Below, in pieces: positions 9,174-18,036 of a stretch of 64,000 bases of DNA. Within the stretch, counting starts at the first letter, position 1. Each line of letters opens with the position of its first letter. Both the position numbers and the translations under genes were made by a program. The notes under the pieces were generated by a model that saw nothing but the letters and a program-made list of their open reading frames with translations, ran no database searches and was not told the origin of the DNA. Source of the stretch: Bacillota bacterium (GTDB lineage: Bacteria > Bacillota > Clostridia > Lachnospirales > Lachnospiraceae); assembly GCA_023418475.1 (NCBI GenBank), contig JAEZZO010000055.1, positions 61,042-125,041 of the forward strand, in the 5' to 3' direction.

Positions 9174-9476
9174 ATGGTAAGACATATAGTAGCTTGGAAT
9201 TATGCCGATGGATTTACAGAAAAACAAAATCAAGAGAATGCAGAAATAATCAAAAGAGAGCTTGAAAATCTCAAAAATCTGATGGATGGGATTATATCTA
9301 TTCAAGTTCTTGTTCATCCGGTGGATACTTCGGATGCGGATATTATGCTTGACTGTGTATTTGAAAGTGATACGGCACTGAAGGCATATACAATCCATCC
9401 GGAGCATGTAAGAGTGGGGACGAATTATGTGAAACCATCAGTGAAAAACCGTAAATGTATTGATTTCTTTCTGTAG
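9174..9476 (+). CDS. Dabb family stress-responsive alpha/beta-barrel protein
   Basis: A 100-residue protein beginning MVRHIVAWNY, the typical start of Dabb-domain proteins, with IISIQVLVHPVD and an LKAYTIHPEHVRV segment whose His-Pro-x-His is also typical. These small ferredoxin-like-fold proteins form dimeric barrels. Most bacterial members have no assigned reaction. An AGGAGG site lies six bases before the ATG. It is 26 bases after the receiver gene and may be co-transcribed with it, but nothing in the sequence ties it to chemotaxis. Confidence 0.82.
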   Translation: MVRHIVAWNYADGFTEKQNQENAEIIKRELENLKNLMDGIISIQVLVHPVDTSDADIMLDCVFESDTALKAYTIHPEHVRVGTNYVKPSVKNRKCIDFFL

Positions 9477-9677
9477 ACTGGAATAATTACTGTGCATGAC
9501 TTGCCTGTGAACAATAAGTGATTTGATATGTTTATTTGAAGAAAGCAAAAAATAGATGGACAGATATCAGAAAAAGGCTTAAAATAGTGAAAACATGCAT
9601 CTTGTTGATAAGATAAGAAGCATATATTTTTGGTGTGCCAAACTTTGGCGGACTAAGGTAAGGAGAAGAAAGAAACT

Positions 9678-11468
9678 ATGGCTGAATCTATGAAAGGCTT
9701 ACACAGAAGCCACAGATGTACCGAAGTATCCAATAAAAATATCGGTGAAACAGTTACCGTAATGGGATGGGTACAAAAAAGCAGAAATAAGGGTGGGATC
9801 ATTTTTGTTGATATGAGAGACCGTTCCGGACTGCTTCAGATTATTTTTGAGGAAGCAGACTGTGGAAATGATAATTTTGCAAAAGCGGAGCATCTTAGAA
9901 GTGAATTTGTTATTGCAGTGACAGGAAAGGTGGAAGCGCGATCCGGAGCAGTGAATGAAAATCTGGCTACCGGTGACATTGAAATCAGAGCAGAACAGCT
10001 TCGAATATTATCTGAGGCAGATACGCCTCCGTTCCAGATAGAAGAGAATTCCAAGACGAAAGAGGAATTAAGATTAAAGTATCGTTACCTGGATCTTAGA
10101 AGACCGGATCTTCAGAAGAATTTAATCCTGCGCAGTAAGGTTGCCAATATCACTCGCCATTTCCTGTCAGGAGAAGGCTTCCTGGAGATAGAAACCCCAA
10201 TGTTAACAAAGAGTACACCGGAAGGGGCCAGAGATTATTTGGTGCCAAGCCGCGTTCATCCCGGTAACTTCTATGCACTGCCCCAGTCACCCCAATTATT
10301 TAAGCAGCTTCTAATGTGTGCCGGTTATGATCGTTATTTTCAAATCGTAAAATGTTTCCGTGATGAGGATCTGCGTGCGGACAGGCAGCCGGAATTCACA
10401 CAGATCGATATGGAATTATCCTTTGTAGATGTGGATGACGTAATCGGTGTCAATGAACGTCTGCTGCAGAAGATGTTTCAGGAGAGCATCGGTATTGAGG
10501 TACCGCTTCCGATACAGAGAATGACCTATGCCGAGGCGATGGACCGTTTTGGCTCCGATAAGCCTGATATCCGTTTCGGACTGGAACTTAAAAATATATC
10601 AGCTATTGTTAAAAACTCTGGCTTCGCAGTGTTTAAAGGAGCTTTGGAAAAAGGTGGCTCTGTCAGAGGTATCAACGCACAGGGACAGGCTGATATGCCG
10701 AGAAAGAAAATCGATGCACTGGTTGATTTTGCGAAGGATTATGGCGCAAAAGGACTTGCTTATCTTGCTGTGGAGGCGGACGGTTCCTACAAGTCTTCCT
10801 TTGCTAAATTCATGACACAGGAAGAACTTCAGGAACTGGTTGCGGCGATGGATGCAAAACCCGGAGATCTTCTTTTGTTCGCCGCGGATGAAGATGACAC
10901 GGTATTTGCAGTGCTGGGCGCATTACGTCTGGAGATTGCAAGGAACCTGGGACTGCTCCATAAGGATGAATATAAATTCTTGTGGATCACCGAATTCCCG
11001 CTTCTTGAATATTCAAAGGAAGAAGCAAGATATGTAGCAAAGCATCATCCATTTACAATGCCTATGGAAGAGGATCTTCATCTTCTGGATACTGATCCCG
11101 GTAAGGTAAGGGCAAAGGCCTATGACATTACCCTGAATGGTACGGAAATCGGCGGAGGCTCTGTGCGTATTTTCCAGAGTGATGTACAGGAGAAAATGTT
11201 CGAGGTACTTGGCTTTACAAAAGAAGCTGCTTATGAACGTTTTGGCTTCCTGTTGAATGCCTTTAAATATGGTGTTCCCCCGCATGCAGGTCTTGCCTAT
11301 GGCTTAGATCGTCTGGTAATGCTGATGGCAAAGGAAGACAGTATTCGCGATGTAATTGCATTCCCGAAGGTAAAGGATGCCTCCTGCTTAATGACGGACG
11401 CACCGAATATCGTCGATGAGAAACAGCTATATGAGCTGGGAATTGCGATTGCTGCCGAGGATAAGTAG
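9678..11468 (+). CDS. aspS: Aspartyl-tRNA synthetase
   Basis: 596 residues, the usual size of bacterial-type class II AspRS. An N-terminal OB-fold anticodon-binding domain (VTVMGWVQKSRNKGG) is followed by the class II core. Motif 2 is visible in CFRDEDLRADRQPEFTQID and motif 3 in GLAYGLDRLVML, with the bacterial GAD insertion between them. It charges tRNA-Asp in the cytoplasm. The protein starts MAESMKGLHRSHRC, with AAGGAGAAG upstream. No tRNA-dependent T-box leader is recognisable in the 200 bases before it. Confidence 0.98.
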   Translation: MAESMKGLHRSHRCTEVSNKNIGETVTVMGWVQKSRNKGGIIFVDMRDRSGLLQIIFEEADCGNDNFAKAEHLRSEFVIAVTGKVEARSGAVNENLATGDIEIRAEQLRILSEADTPPFQIEENSKTKEELRLKYRYLDLRRPDLQKNLILRSKVANITRHFLSGEGFLEIETPMLTKSTPEGARDYLVPSRVHPGNFYALPQSPQLFKQLLMCAGYDRYFQIVKCFRDEDLRADRQPEFTQIDMELSFVDVDDVIGVNERLLQKMFQESIGIEVPLPIQRMTYAEAMDRFGSDKPDIRFGLELKNISAIVKNSGFAVFKGALEKGGSVRGINAQGQADMPRKKIDALVDFAKDYGAKGLAYLAVEADGSYKSSFAKFMTQEELQELVAAMDAKPGDLLLFAADEDDTVFAVLGALRLEIARNLGLLHKDEYKFLWITEFPLLEYSKEEARYVAKHHPFTMPMEEDLHLLDTDPGKVRAKAYDITLNGTEIGGGSVRIFQSDVQEKMFEVLGFTKEAAYERFGFLLNAFKYGVPPHAGLAYGLDRLVMLMAKEDSIRDVIAFPKVKDASCLMTDAPNIVDEKQLYELGIAIAAEDK

Positions 11469-11471
11469 GTA

Positions 11472-11747
11472 ATGAGCCGGATATTTATTTATATTATTTC
11501 GGGATATCTGATATCTATGAACCTGATTGGTTTTGCGCTGATGGGAATAGATAAGAAAAAGGCTGTTAAAAAGGTTTGGAGAATTCAGGAGAAAACATTA
11601 TTACTGACTGCGTTTTTGGGAGGCGGTGTCGGAGCTTTCTTTGGTATGCTGCTGTTTCATCATAAGACAAAGCACTTGAAATTTATCCTGTTATTACCGG
11701 CTTCGGCAGTCTTGTACAGTATTATTCTGATAAAATTATATATATGA
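11472..11747 (+). CDS. DUF1294 small membrane protein
   Basis: 91 residues with an N-terminal membrane helix (IFIYIISGYLISMNLIGFAL), a cytosolic segment DKKKAVKKVWRIQEKTLL, a glycine-rich turn FLGGGVGAFFGMLLF, the conserved HHKTKH motif and a final membrane helix. This is the normal DUF1294 pattern. The family's role is not established. The start lies three bases after the aspS stop, so it is translationally linked to aspS, and a terminator follows it directly. Confidence 0.85.
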   Translation: MSRIFIYIISGYLISMNLIGFALMGIDKKKAVKKVWRIQEKTLLLTAFLGGGVGAFFGMLLFHHKTKHLKFILLLPASAVLYSIILIKLYI

Positions 11748-11750
11748 TAT

Positions 11751-11790
11751 AAAGAGCAGAGTATGTGATATTTCATACTCTGTTCTTTTT
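11751..11790 (+). terminator. Intrinsic terminator after aspS-DUF1294
   Basis: AAAGAGCAGAGTATG (11751-11765) pairs with CATACTCTGTTCTTT (11774-11788), giving a long stem with one mismatch, an eight-base loop and a T-rich end. It ends the aspS transcript. Confidence 0.9.
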
Positions 11791-11835
11791 ATTACATAGG
11801 AAAGTTCGTCCTATGTAATAAAACCCTCCGGGAGG
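11791..11835. repeat. Two further palindromes after the aspS terminator
   Basis: ATTACATAGGA (11791-11801) and TCCTATGTAAT (11809-11819) form a perfect 11-base-pair hairpin, followed at once by the palindrome CCTCCGGGAGG (11825-11835). The 309 bases between the DUF1294 stop and the symporter start otherwise hold the terminator before these and the promoter region at 11959-12015. Confidence 0.55.
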
Positions 11836-11958
11836 ATAATTTTTAACAAAATTCATAGTAAAAATGTATAAAAATATTTTGATAAATTAAGAGATTTCGC
11901 TTAAATTATGTAAAAAGTTACAAAATGTAATAATGTAAAATATATTTTTGGCAATATC

Positions 11959-12015
11959 TTGACAAAATATGATTATTTTGATACTATACTTTAAAGTGCC
12001 GATGCTTTAAAGTAT
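11959..12015 (+). promoter_or_regulatory. Symporter promoter with operator-like palindrome at the start site
   Basis: TTGACA at 11959-11964 and TACTAT at 11982-11987 are 17 bases apart. Overlapping the end of the -10 and the predicted start point is a perfect 11-base inverted repeat, ATACTTTAAAG (11986-11996) and CTTTAAAGTAT (12005-12015), with an eight-base spacer. Its position fits a repressor operator; a 5' end hairpin on the mRNA is the other reading. Confidence 0.65.
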
Positions 12016-12056
12016 TAAAGCGGCACAATATGATAAGTAAGGAGAAGTCGGTTTAT

Positions 12057-13583
12057 ATGATGATTAAAGTATTATTCCTAGCGCTGTTTTTCACCATAAT
12101 GATATTGGTTGGAGTATATGCCAGAAAACATACAGCAAGCGTAGGAGATTTTGTATTGGGAGGAAGGTCGGTAGGACCATGGCTTACGGCATTTGCATAT
12201 GGTACGACTTACTTTTCGGCTGTCGTTTTTGTCGGTTACGCAGGACAGTTTGGCTGGAAATATGGTGTTTCTGCAACCTGGATCGGTATTGGCAACGCAA
12301 TGATTGGAAGCCTTCTGGCTTGGGTGGTATTAGGACGAAGAACCCGTGTTATGACCCATTATCTGCAATCAACTACAATGCCGGACTTCTTTGGCAGCAG
12401 ATATGACAGCAAGGCGATAAGAATTGTTGCATCTGCAATTGCTTTTGTTTTTCTCGTTCCTTATACTGCATCTGTATATAACGGTTTATCCCGGTTGTTC
12501 GGAATGGCTTTTGATGTACCATACTGGGTATGTGTTCTGGCAATGGCAATACTAACAGGTATTTATGTAATTCTCGGCGGCTATATGGCAACAGCAATTA
12601 ATGACTTTATTCAGGGCATTATCATGCTGGTTGGTATTAGTGCGGTAATTGCATCTGTACTTCGCAACAACGGCGGTTTCTTAGGTGCAATCGGTGAACT
12701 GGCTAAGATAAATAGTGATGTGGCTGTTACACAAGGGCAGCCGGGAGCATTTGCTTCCTTTTTCGGACCTGATCCGGTAAATCTGTTGGGTGTAATAATA
12801 CTTACCTCACTTGGAACCTGGGGACTTCCGCAGATGATACATAAGTTTTATACGATTAAAAATGAAAAAGCCATAAAAGCAGGGACAATCATTTCCACGA
12901 TATTTGCAATTATCATATCAGGAGGCTGCTATTTCCTCGGAGGTTTCGGAAGGCTGTATGACAGTGCAGCGATTTACAAAGCCAATGGTACGGTTGCCTT
13001 CGATACAATTATTCCGAATATGCTTTCAACTTTATCCTCTGCACTTATTGGTATTGTAATTGTATTAGTATTATCGGCATCCATGTCAACACTTGCATCA
13101 TTGGTAATGACATCCAGTTCGACATTGACATTAGACTTTATTAAGGATAATATTGTAAAGGACATGAGTGAGAAGAAGCAAATACTGACGATAAGAATAC
13201 TGATTGTATTTTTCATTGCTCTTTCCGTTATCCTGGCACTGGATCCTCCACTTTTTATTGCGCAGCTGATGAGTGTTTCCTGGGGAGGGCTTGCCGGTTC
13301 TTTCCTTGCGCCGTTCTTATACGGACTCTATTGGAAACGTGTTACAAAGGCTGCTGTTTGGGCAAGTTTCGCAACTGGTGTTGGGATTACCATATCAAAC
13401 CTGTTGTTAAAATATATTGCGTCACCCATTAATGCGGGTGCAATTGCAATGGTAGCAGGACTCATTGTGGTTCCGGTAGTCAGTATCATAACTCCTTCCA
13501 TTCGTAAGGATAAAATTGATGGTGTATTTGCCTGTTATGATGAGATAGTCACCGTACATACAAGGGAATCCATTGAAGAATAA
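12057..13583 (+). CDS. Sodium:solute symporter (SSS family)
   Basis: A 508-residue integral membrane protein with about 13 hydrophobic helices, of the Na+/solute symporter family that includes PanF, PutP and MctP. Family features are GDFVLGGRSVGPWLTAFAYG near the N-terminus and the sugar/proline-symporter-like GGYMATAINDFIQGIIM. I chose ATG 12057 because AAGGAG lies 12 bases upstream and the protein then starts directly into the first helix; ATG 12030 would place that ribosome site inside the gene. Substrate is not predictable by eye. The arylacetate genes downstream make an organic acid such as an arylacetate or pyruvate derivative a reasonable guess only. Confidence 0.88.
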   Translation: MMIKVLFLALFFTIMILVGVYARKHTASVGDFVLGGRSVGPWLTAFAYGTTYFSAVVFVGYAGQFGWKYGVSATWIGIGNAMIGSLLAWVVLGRRTRVMTHYLQSTTMPDFFGSRYDSKAIRIVASAIAFVFLVPYTASVYNGLSRLFGMAFDVPYWVCVLAMAILTGIYVILGGYMATAINDFIQGIIMLVGISAVIASVLRNNGGFLGAIGELAKINSDVAVTQGQPGAFASFFGPDPVNLLGVIILTSLGTWGLPQMIHKFYTIKNEKAIKAGTIISTIFAIIISGGCYFLGGFGRLYDSAAIYKANGTVAFDTIIPNMLSTLSSALIGIVIVLVLSASMSTLASLVMTSSSTLTLDFIKDNIVKDMSEKKQILTIRILIVFFIALSVILALDPPLFIAQLMSVSWGGLAGSFLAPFLYGLYWKRVTKAAVWASFATGVGITISNLLLKYIASPINAGAIAMVAGLIVVPVVSIITPSIRKDKIDGVFACYDEIVTVHTRESIEE

Positions 13584-13688
13584 AAGAATAAAAATTTTCT
13601 TTCGAAATCATCTTAGATCCGTTGTTTGAGATACCGCTTTGTAAAATCATGATTGGAAGCGTAAAAGAAGAGTGAAGGAGGCATGAAA

Positions 13689-13830
13689 GAAGCTGACGCA
13701 AGGGGATTAAATTTCCTTTGAGACAGCTTCTATTAGTGCGTTATATGGGAAAATATAAGAAGCTTTCTAAGATGCTTTATTAAGATATCTTCGAGCGGAA
13801 CAGGAATACATGCTAACTGCATAAACGCAC
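13689..13830 (+). ncRNA. Structured leader upstream of the first paaK (candidate RNA element)
   Basis: The 328-base gap before paaK contains nested pairings. A hairpin GAAGCTG (13689-13695)/CAGCTTC (13724-13730) encloses a second possible pairing AAGG/CCTT. A long-range stem GTGCGTTATATG (13736-13747) with CATAAACGCAC (13820-13830) encloses about 70 bases. It matches no riboswitch family I know and shows no T-box signature. An AGGAGG at about 13849 is not followed by a long frame. Whether it is transcribed with paaK is not known. Confidence 0.35.
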
Positions 13831-13911
13831 AAAGCCTTAATATCACAGGAGGTTAGGTGCCGGAAGGTTACATATAAATGAATGACATGAGAAATGTAGA
13901 AGGAGGGCATT

Positions 13912-15216
13912 ATGATTTGGGGAAAGGAAGAAACCTTATCAAGAAAAGAAATTGAAGTGCTGCAGCTTACCAGACTGCAGGAAACCGTAACACGTATTTA
14001 TGAAAAGGTGCCAGCTTACAGGGAGAAAATGACGGAGGCAGGTATAAAGCCGGAGGATATAAAAAGCCTTGGTGATTTAAAGCGTCTGCCGTTTACAAAT
14101 AAAAAGGATTTAAGAGATAATTATCCCTTTGGCTTATTTGCTGTACCAAAGAAAGAACTTGTTCGTATTCATGCTTCTTCTGGGACGACCGGCAAGCCAA
14201 CCGTAGTTGGTTATACAAAAAAGGATATGAAGACCTGGACTGAATGTGTGTCCAGAATTGCAGCAATGGGTGGTGCAACGCAAGATGATGTGTCTCAGAT
14301 TTGTTTTGGATATGGCATGTTTACAGGTGCTTTGGGACTGCATTACGGACTTGAGAATATCGGTGCAGCGGTAGCACCGACTTCTTCCGGCAATACTCAG
14401 AAACAGATTATGTACATGAAGGATTTTGAAACAACACTTCTTGTTGCTACTCCATCCTATGCCTTACATATCGCAGAGGTTGCAAGACAAATGGGACTGG
14501 ATCCGGCAAAGGATTTGAAGGTACGAATAGGTCTTTTTGGCGGCGAAGGTATGACGGAGCCGATGCGTCAGGAGATGTATAAGCTTTGGGGGCCGGAAAT
14601 GAAAGTTACCCAGAATTATGGCATGAGTGAACTGATTGGTCCCGGCGTATCCGGTGAATGCCTGGAGCTTTGCGGAATGCATATCAATGAGGATCATTTC
14701 ATTCCGGAAATAATCAATCCGGATACGGGAGAGGTCCTTCCGGAAGGCTCAAAGGGTGAGCTGGTTATTACCTGTATCACGAAGGAAGCACTTCCACTCA
14801 TCCGCTACCGTACCAAGGACATCTCCCGTTTGATGTATGAACCCTGCAAATGCGGAAGAACTACAGTAAGAATGGAGAATCTCTCCGGACGTTCCGATGA
14901 TATGCTCATTATCCGTGGTGTAAATGTATTCCCGACGCAGATAGAAGAGGTTCTATTAAAGGTGCCGGAAATAGGTGCACATTATGAAATACTGGTTGAC
15001 CGCAAAAACCATCTCGATACGATGGAAATTAAGGTGGAGCTTGCCGATGATACACTGCTGGATTCTTATGCAAAGCTGGGAGAATTAGAACATAAAATAA
15101 AATCTAGCTTGAGGGTTGTATTAGGACTTGATGCTATGATAAAATTAGTTGCACCGAGAAGTTTACAGCGCTTTGAGGGAAAAGCAAAAAGAGTAACCGA
15201 TATACGCAAGGATTAA
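13912..15216 (+). CDS. paaK: Phenylacetate-CoA ligase family protein (first copy)
   Basis: 434 residues, normal for AMP-forming arylacetate-CoA ligases. The nucleotide loop is HASSGTTGKPTVVGYT, followed by NYGMSELIGPGV, and the C-terminal subdomain has GRSDDMLIIRGVNVFPTQIEE and a terminal EGKAKRVTD. It would join phenylacetate, indoleacetate or a hydroxyphenylacetate to CoA, or run the pathway in reverse at the level of arylacetyl-CoA. GAAGGAGGG precedes the ATG. It heads an operon with iorA and iorB, whose product is an arylacetyl-CoA. It is related to but clearly distinct from the second copy at 18033. Confidence 0.92.
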   Translation: MIWGKEETLSRKEIEVLQLTRLQETVTRIYEKVPAYREKMTEAGIKPEDIKSLGDLKRLPFTNKKDLRDNYPFGLFAVPKKELVRIHASSGTTGKPTVVGYTKKDMKTWTECVSRIAAMGGATQDDVSQICFGYGMFTGALGLHYGLENIGAAVAPTSSGNTQKQIMYMKDFETTLLVATPSYALHIAEVARQMGLDPAKDLKVRIGLFGGEGMTEPMRQEMYKLWGPEMKVTQNYGMSELIGPGVSGECLELCGMHINEDHFIPEIINPDTGEVLPEGSKGELVITCITKEALPLIRYRTKDISRLMYEPCKCGRTTVRMENLSGRSDDMLIIRGVNVFPTQIEEVLLKVPEIGAHYEILVDRKNHLDTMEIKVELADDTLLDSYAKLGELEHKIKSSLRVVLGLDAMIKLVAPRSLQRFEGKAKRVTDIRKD

Positions 15217-15263
15217 CTTAATCATTAATAGAAACTTGTTCGATAAGAAAAGGAGGCTACATA

Positions 15264-17006
15264 GTGGCACAGAAGGAAATTATGCTTGGGAATGAGGCGT
15301 TTGCCCGCGGAGCTTATGAGGCAGGATGTAAAGTATCTGCAGCATACCCTGGAACACCCAGCACAGAAATCAGCGAACATATCGTAAAATACAATGAAAT
15401 ATATTCAGAATGGTCACCAAATGAAAAGGTTGCAATGGAGGTTGCAATCGGAGCATCTATAAGCGGTGTCAGGGCATTGGCCTCCATGAAGCATGTAGGA
15501 CTTAACGTTGCATCGGATCCATTATTTACTGTGTCCTACATTGGAGTAACAGGCGGTCTTGTGGCAATTGTTGCGGATGATCCAGGATTGTACAGCTCCC
15601 AGAATGAACAGGATACAAGAGCGGTTGCAAGAGCGGCAAAGGTTCCGGTCCTTGAGCCTTCTGACAGCAGTGAAGCGAAGGAATTTGTTAAATTTGCATT
15701 TGATTTGAGTGAGAAATATGACACACCAGTTATTGTAAGGTCAACAACAAGACTATCTCATTCACAGGGAATGGTAGAACTGCATCCCAGAATAGAGATC
15801 GAGGATAAGCCATATGTCAGAAATATTGCCAAAAATGTGATGATGCCGGGAAATGCAAAAGGGCGTCACTTGGTTGTTGAAAGCAGAGAAGCTGCTTTGA
15901 TTGTGGATGGTTGCAATTTTCCTATCAACAAGGTGGAATATAATGATAAAAAAATAGGCTTTATTACATCCGGAATTCCTTATCAGTATGTTAAGGAAGC
16001 ATTCCCGGAAGCTTCCGTTCTTAAGCTTGGGCTGGTAAATCCACTTCCCAGAAAGTTGATCGAAGAATTTGCTTCCGAAGTGGAGTGTTTATATATTGTA
16101 GAGGAATTGGATCCGATTATTGAGGAACAGGTAAAATCCTGGGGAATTTCAGCGGTCGGCAAGGAGCTTTTAACCGTACAGGGAGAATATTCTGCTAATC
16201 TGTTGAAAAAGGCGATTGTAGGAGATAATCTTTTGATCCAGCCCGCAGCACAGGTTCCGAACCGCCCTCCGATTTTATGTCCGGGATGTCCCCACAGAAG
16301 TGTTTATTCTGTTTTAAATAAAATGAAAATCCATGCGGCAGGAGATATCGGCTGTTATACACTTGGAGCCGTAGCTCCGCTTAGTGTCGTGGACACAACA
16401 GTCTGTATGGGTGCCAGCATTTCTTCCCTTCACGGAATGGAGAAGGCTAAGGGGAAGGATTATATTAAAAATTGGGTTGCAGTAATCGGTGATTCAACCT
16501 TTATGCATACGGGTATCAATTCCCTGATTAATATGGTCTATAATAAGGGTACAGGAACAGTAATGATACTGGATAATTCTACAACCGGAATGACAGGTCA
16601 TCAGGATCATGCTGCCACAGGTAAGACCTTAAAAGGAGAAGCTACTTATGCGGTGGATTTGGCTGCCTTATGCAAGGCTGTCGGAGTAAATCATGTATAT
16701 GAGGTGAATGCTTTTGATGTCGAGAAATTAGAGAAGACGATCAAAGAAGCGGCTGAAATGGATGAAGTCGTTGTTATAATTACAAAATCACCCTGTGTTT
16801 TGCTTAGTAAAACACCGGTTACCAAACAATACCGCATTGAAGCGGAGGTTTGTAAAAAATGCGGCATGTGTATGAAGCCAGGCTGCCCTGCAATCACCAA
16901 GAAGGAAAATGGAGTCATTGCAATTAATGATACCATGTGCAATGGCTGCGGACTTTGTGAAACAGCCTGCAAATTTGGTGCAGTAAAGCTGGTTTGCTTA
17001 CAATAG
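15264..17006 (+). CDS. iorA: Indolepyruvate ferredoxin oxidoreductase alpha subunit
   Basis: 580 residues with the IorA layout: pyrimidine-binding domain from the N-terminus (CKVSAAYPGTPSTEISEHI), a thiamine diphosphate-binding domain (CPGCPHRSVYS, then VIGDSTFMHTG), and a C-terminal pair of 4Fe-4S motifs CKKCGMCMKPGCP and CNGCGLCETAC. With IorB it oxidises aryl pyruvates made by transamination of Trp, Phe or Tyr to arylacetyl-CoA and CO2, reducing ferredoxin; the reverse direction is used for synthesis in some anaerobes. All cluster cysteines are present. An AAAGGAGG site precedes a GTG start, 47 bases after paaK. Confidence 0.95.
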   Translation: MAQKEIMLGNEAFARGAYEAGCKVSAAYPGTPSTEISEHIVKYNEIYSEWSPNEKVAMEVAIGASISGVRALASMKHVGLNVASDPLFTVSYIGVTGGLVAIVADDPGLYSSQNEQDTRAVARAAKVPVLEPSDSSEAKEFVKFAFDLSEKYDTPVIVRSTTRLSHSQGMVELHPRIEIEDKPYVRNIAKNVMMPGNAKGRHLVVESREAALIVDGCNFPINKVEYNDKKIGFITSGIPYQYVKEAFPEASVLKLGLVNPLPRKLIEEFASEVECLYIVEELDPIIEEQVKSWGISAVGKELLTVQGEYSANLLKKAIVGDNLLIQPAAQVPNRPPILCPGCPHRSVYSVLNKMKIHAAGDIGCYTLGAVAPLSVVDTTVCMGASISSLHGMEKAKGKDYIKNWVAVIGDSTFMHTGINSLINMVYNKGTGTVMILDNSTTGMTGHQDHAATGKTLKGEATYAVDLAALCKAVGVNHVYEVNAFDVEKLEKTIKEAAEMDEVVVIITKSPCVLLSKTPVTKQYRIEAEVCKKCGMCMKPGCPAITKKENGVIAINDTMCNGCGLCETACKFGAVKLVCLQ

Positions 17007-17017
17007 GGAGGGTTACG

Positions 17018-17590
17018 ATGGAAACAAAAAATATAATGATAGTCGGTGTAGGCGGACAGGGTACTCTGCTTACTAGCAGAATTTTAGGAGCATTGACAAT
17101 TCATGCGGGATATGATGTAAAGTTATCCGAGGTTCATGGAATGGCTCAAAGAGGTGGCAGTGTTGTTACCTTTGTCCGGTATGGCGATAAAGTAAATGAA
17201 CCGATTGTAGAGGAAGGGCAGGCGGATGTACTGATTGCCTTTGAGCGCCTGGAAGCTTTAAGATATGCGCATTTTCTGAAAAAGGACGGAGTAATTATAG
17301 TGAATGATCAGAGAATTGACCCGATGCCGGTTGTAATTGGTGCGGCAAAATATCCGGAACATATATTAGAGGATCTCGAGAAGGAATATAAGATACTCCG
17401 CGTCGATGCGATTGAAGAAGCAAAGAAACTTGGAAACAGTAAGGTTTTTAATGTTATCGTGCTTGGAACAGCAGCCCAGCATATGGATTTTAGCAAAGAG
17501 GACTGGCTGACGGTTATCGAGAATACCGTACCCAAAAAGACAGTTGAGATAAACAAAAAGGCATTTGAAACAGGGTATCATCTTCACTAA
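17018..17590 (+). CDS. iorB: Indolepyruvate ferredoxin oxidoreductase beta subunit
   Basis: 190 residues, matching IorB, the gamma-type domain of 2-oxoacid:ferredoxin oxidoreductases. The start has IMIVGVGGQGTLLTSRILG and then VKLSEVHGMAQRGGSVVTFVRYG, both family signatures. ATG 17018 is chosen because GGGAGGG lies about six bases upstream, only 11 bases after the iorA stop; an in-frame TTG at 16994 overlaps iorA and lacks a site. It forms the heteromer with IorA. Confidence 0.94.
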   Translation: METKNIMIVGVGGQGTLLTSRILGALTIHAGYDVKLSEVHGMAQRGGSVVTFVRYGDKVNEPIVEEGQADVLIAFERLEALRYAHFLKKDGVIIVNDQRIDPMPVVIGAAKYPEHILEDLEKEYKILRVDAIEEAKKLGNSKVFNVIVLGTAAQHMDFSKEDWLTVIENTVPKKTVEINKKAFETGYHLH

Positions 17591-17610
17591 GAATAAAGGA
17601 GGTTTTTACT

Positions 17611-18036
17611 ATGATCAGACAGCTTTCCGTATTTGTACAAAATGAGATTGGGAGTCTGGCAGGAGTTACAACAGTATTAAAAAACAACATGATTAACCTG
17701 AGAGCCATCGCTTCTTTTGACACACCCGAGTTTGCAATATTAAGAATCGTAGTGGATCAGCCGGAACGGGCAAAGGAGCTTCTGACAGAGAAGGGCTTTG
17801 CAGTGAAGATGTCGGATGCAGTTGCTGTTGAACTGGAAGATAAACCAGGTGTGCTTGATCATATGCTTCATGTAATAGCAGAAGCCAAACTTGGCATTAA
17901 TTATATCTATTCAATTGTATTACGCAGCGGGAAAGCGCCGCTTATGATTATAAACACGGATGATCTTAACAAAACCACCCTGGTTCTTAAAAATAACGGC
18001 TTTATTGTAGCTGAGCAGGAGGATGTCATAGCATGA
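17611..18036 (+). CDS. Tandem ACT-domain protein (first copy)
   Basis: 141 residues made of two ACT-like halves: IRQLSVFVQNEIGSLAGVTTVLKNN and, from about residue 70, AVELEDKPGVLDHMLHVIAEA. ACT domains bind amino acids or related small molecules, and proteins of this size are regularly found beside paaK and ior genes. A role in sensing an aromatic amino acid for this pathway is inference. AAGGAGG precedes the ATG. The stop codon overlaps the start of the second paaK by four bases, so the two are translationally coupled. Confidence 0.88.
   Translation: MIRQLSVFVQNEIGSLAGVTTVLKNNMINLRAIASFDTPEFAILRIVVDQPERAKELLTEKGFAVKMSDAVAVELEDKPGVLDHMLHVIAEAKLGINYIYSIVLRSGKAPLMIINTDDLNKTTLVLKNNGFIVAEQEDVIA

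Noticed and set aside
9477..9677. T-box leader before aspS
   Set aside because: The 200-base gap lacks a T-box sequence (GGTGG-type motif) and a terminator/antiterminator pair.
13680..13720. 12-codon leader peptide in the paaK leader
   Set aside because: The GGAGG lies only one base before the ATG, too near for translation, and the peptide shows no aromatic codon run.
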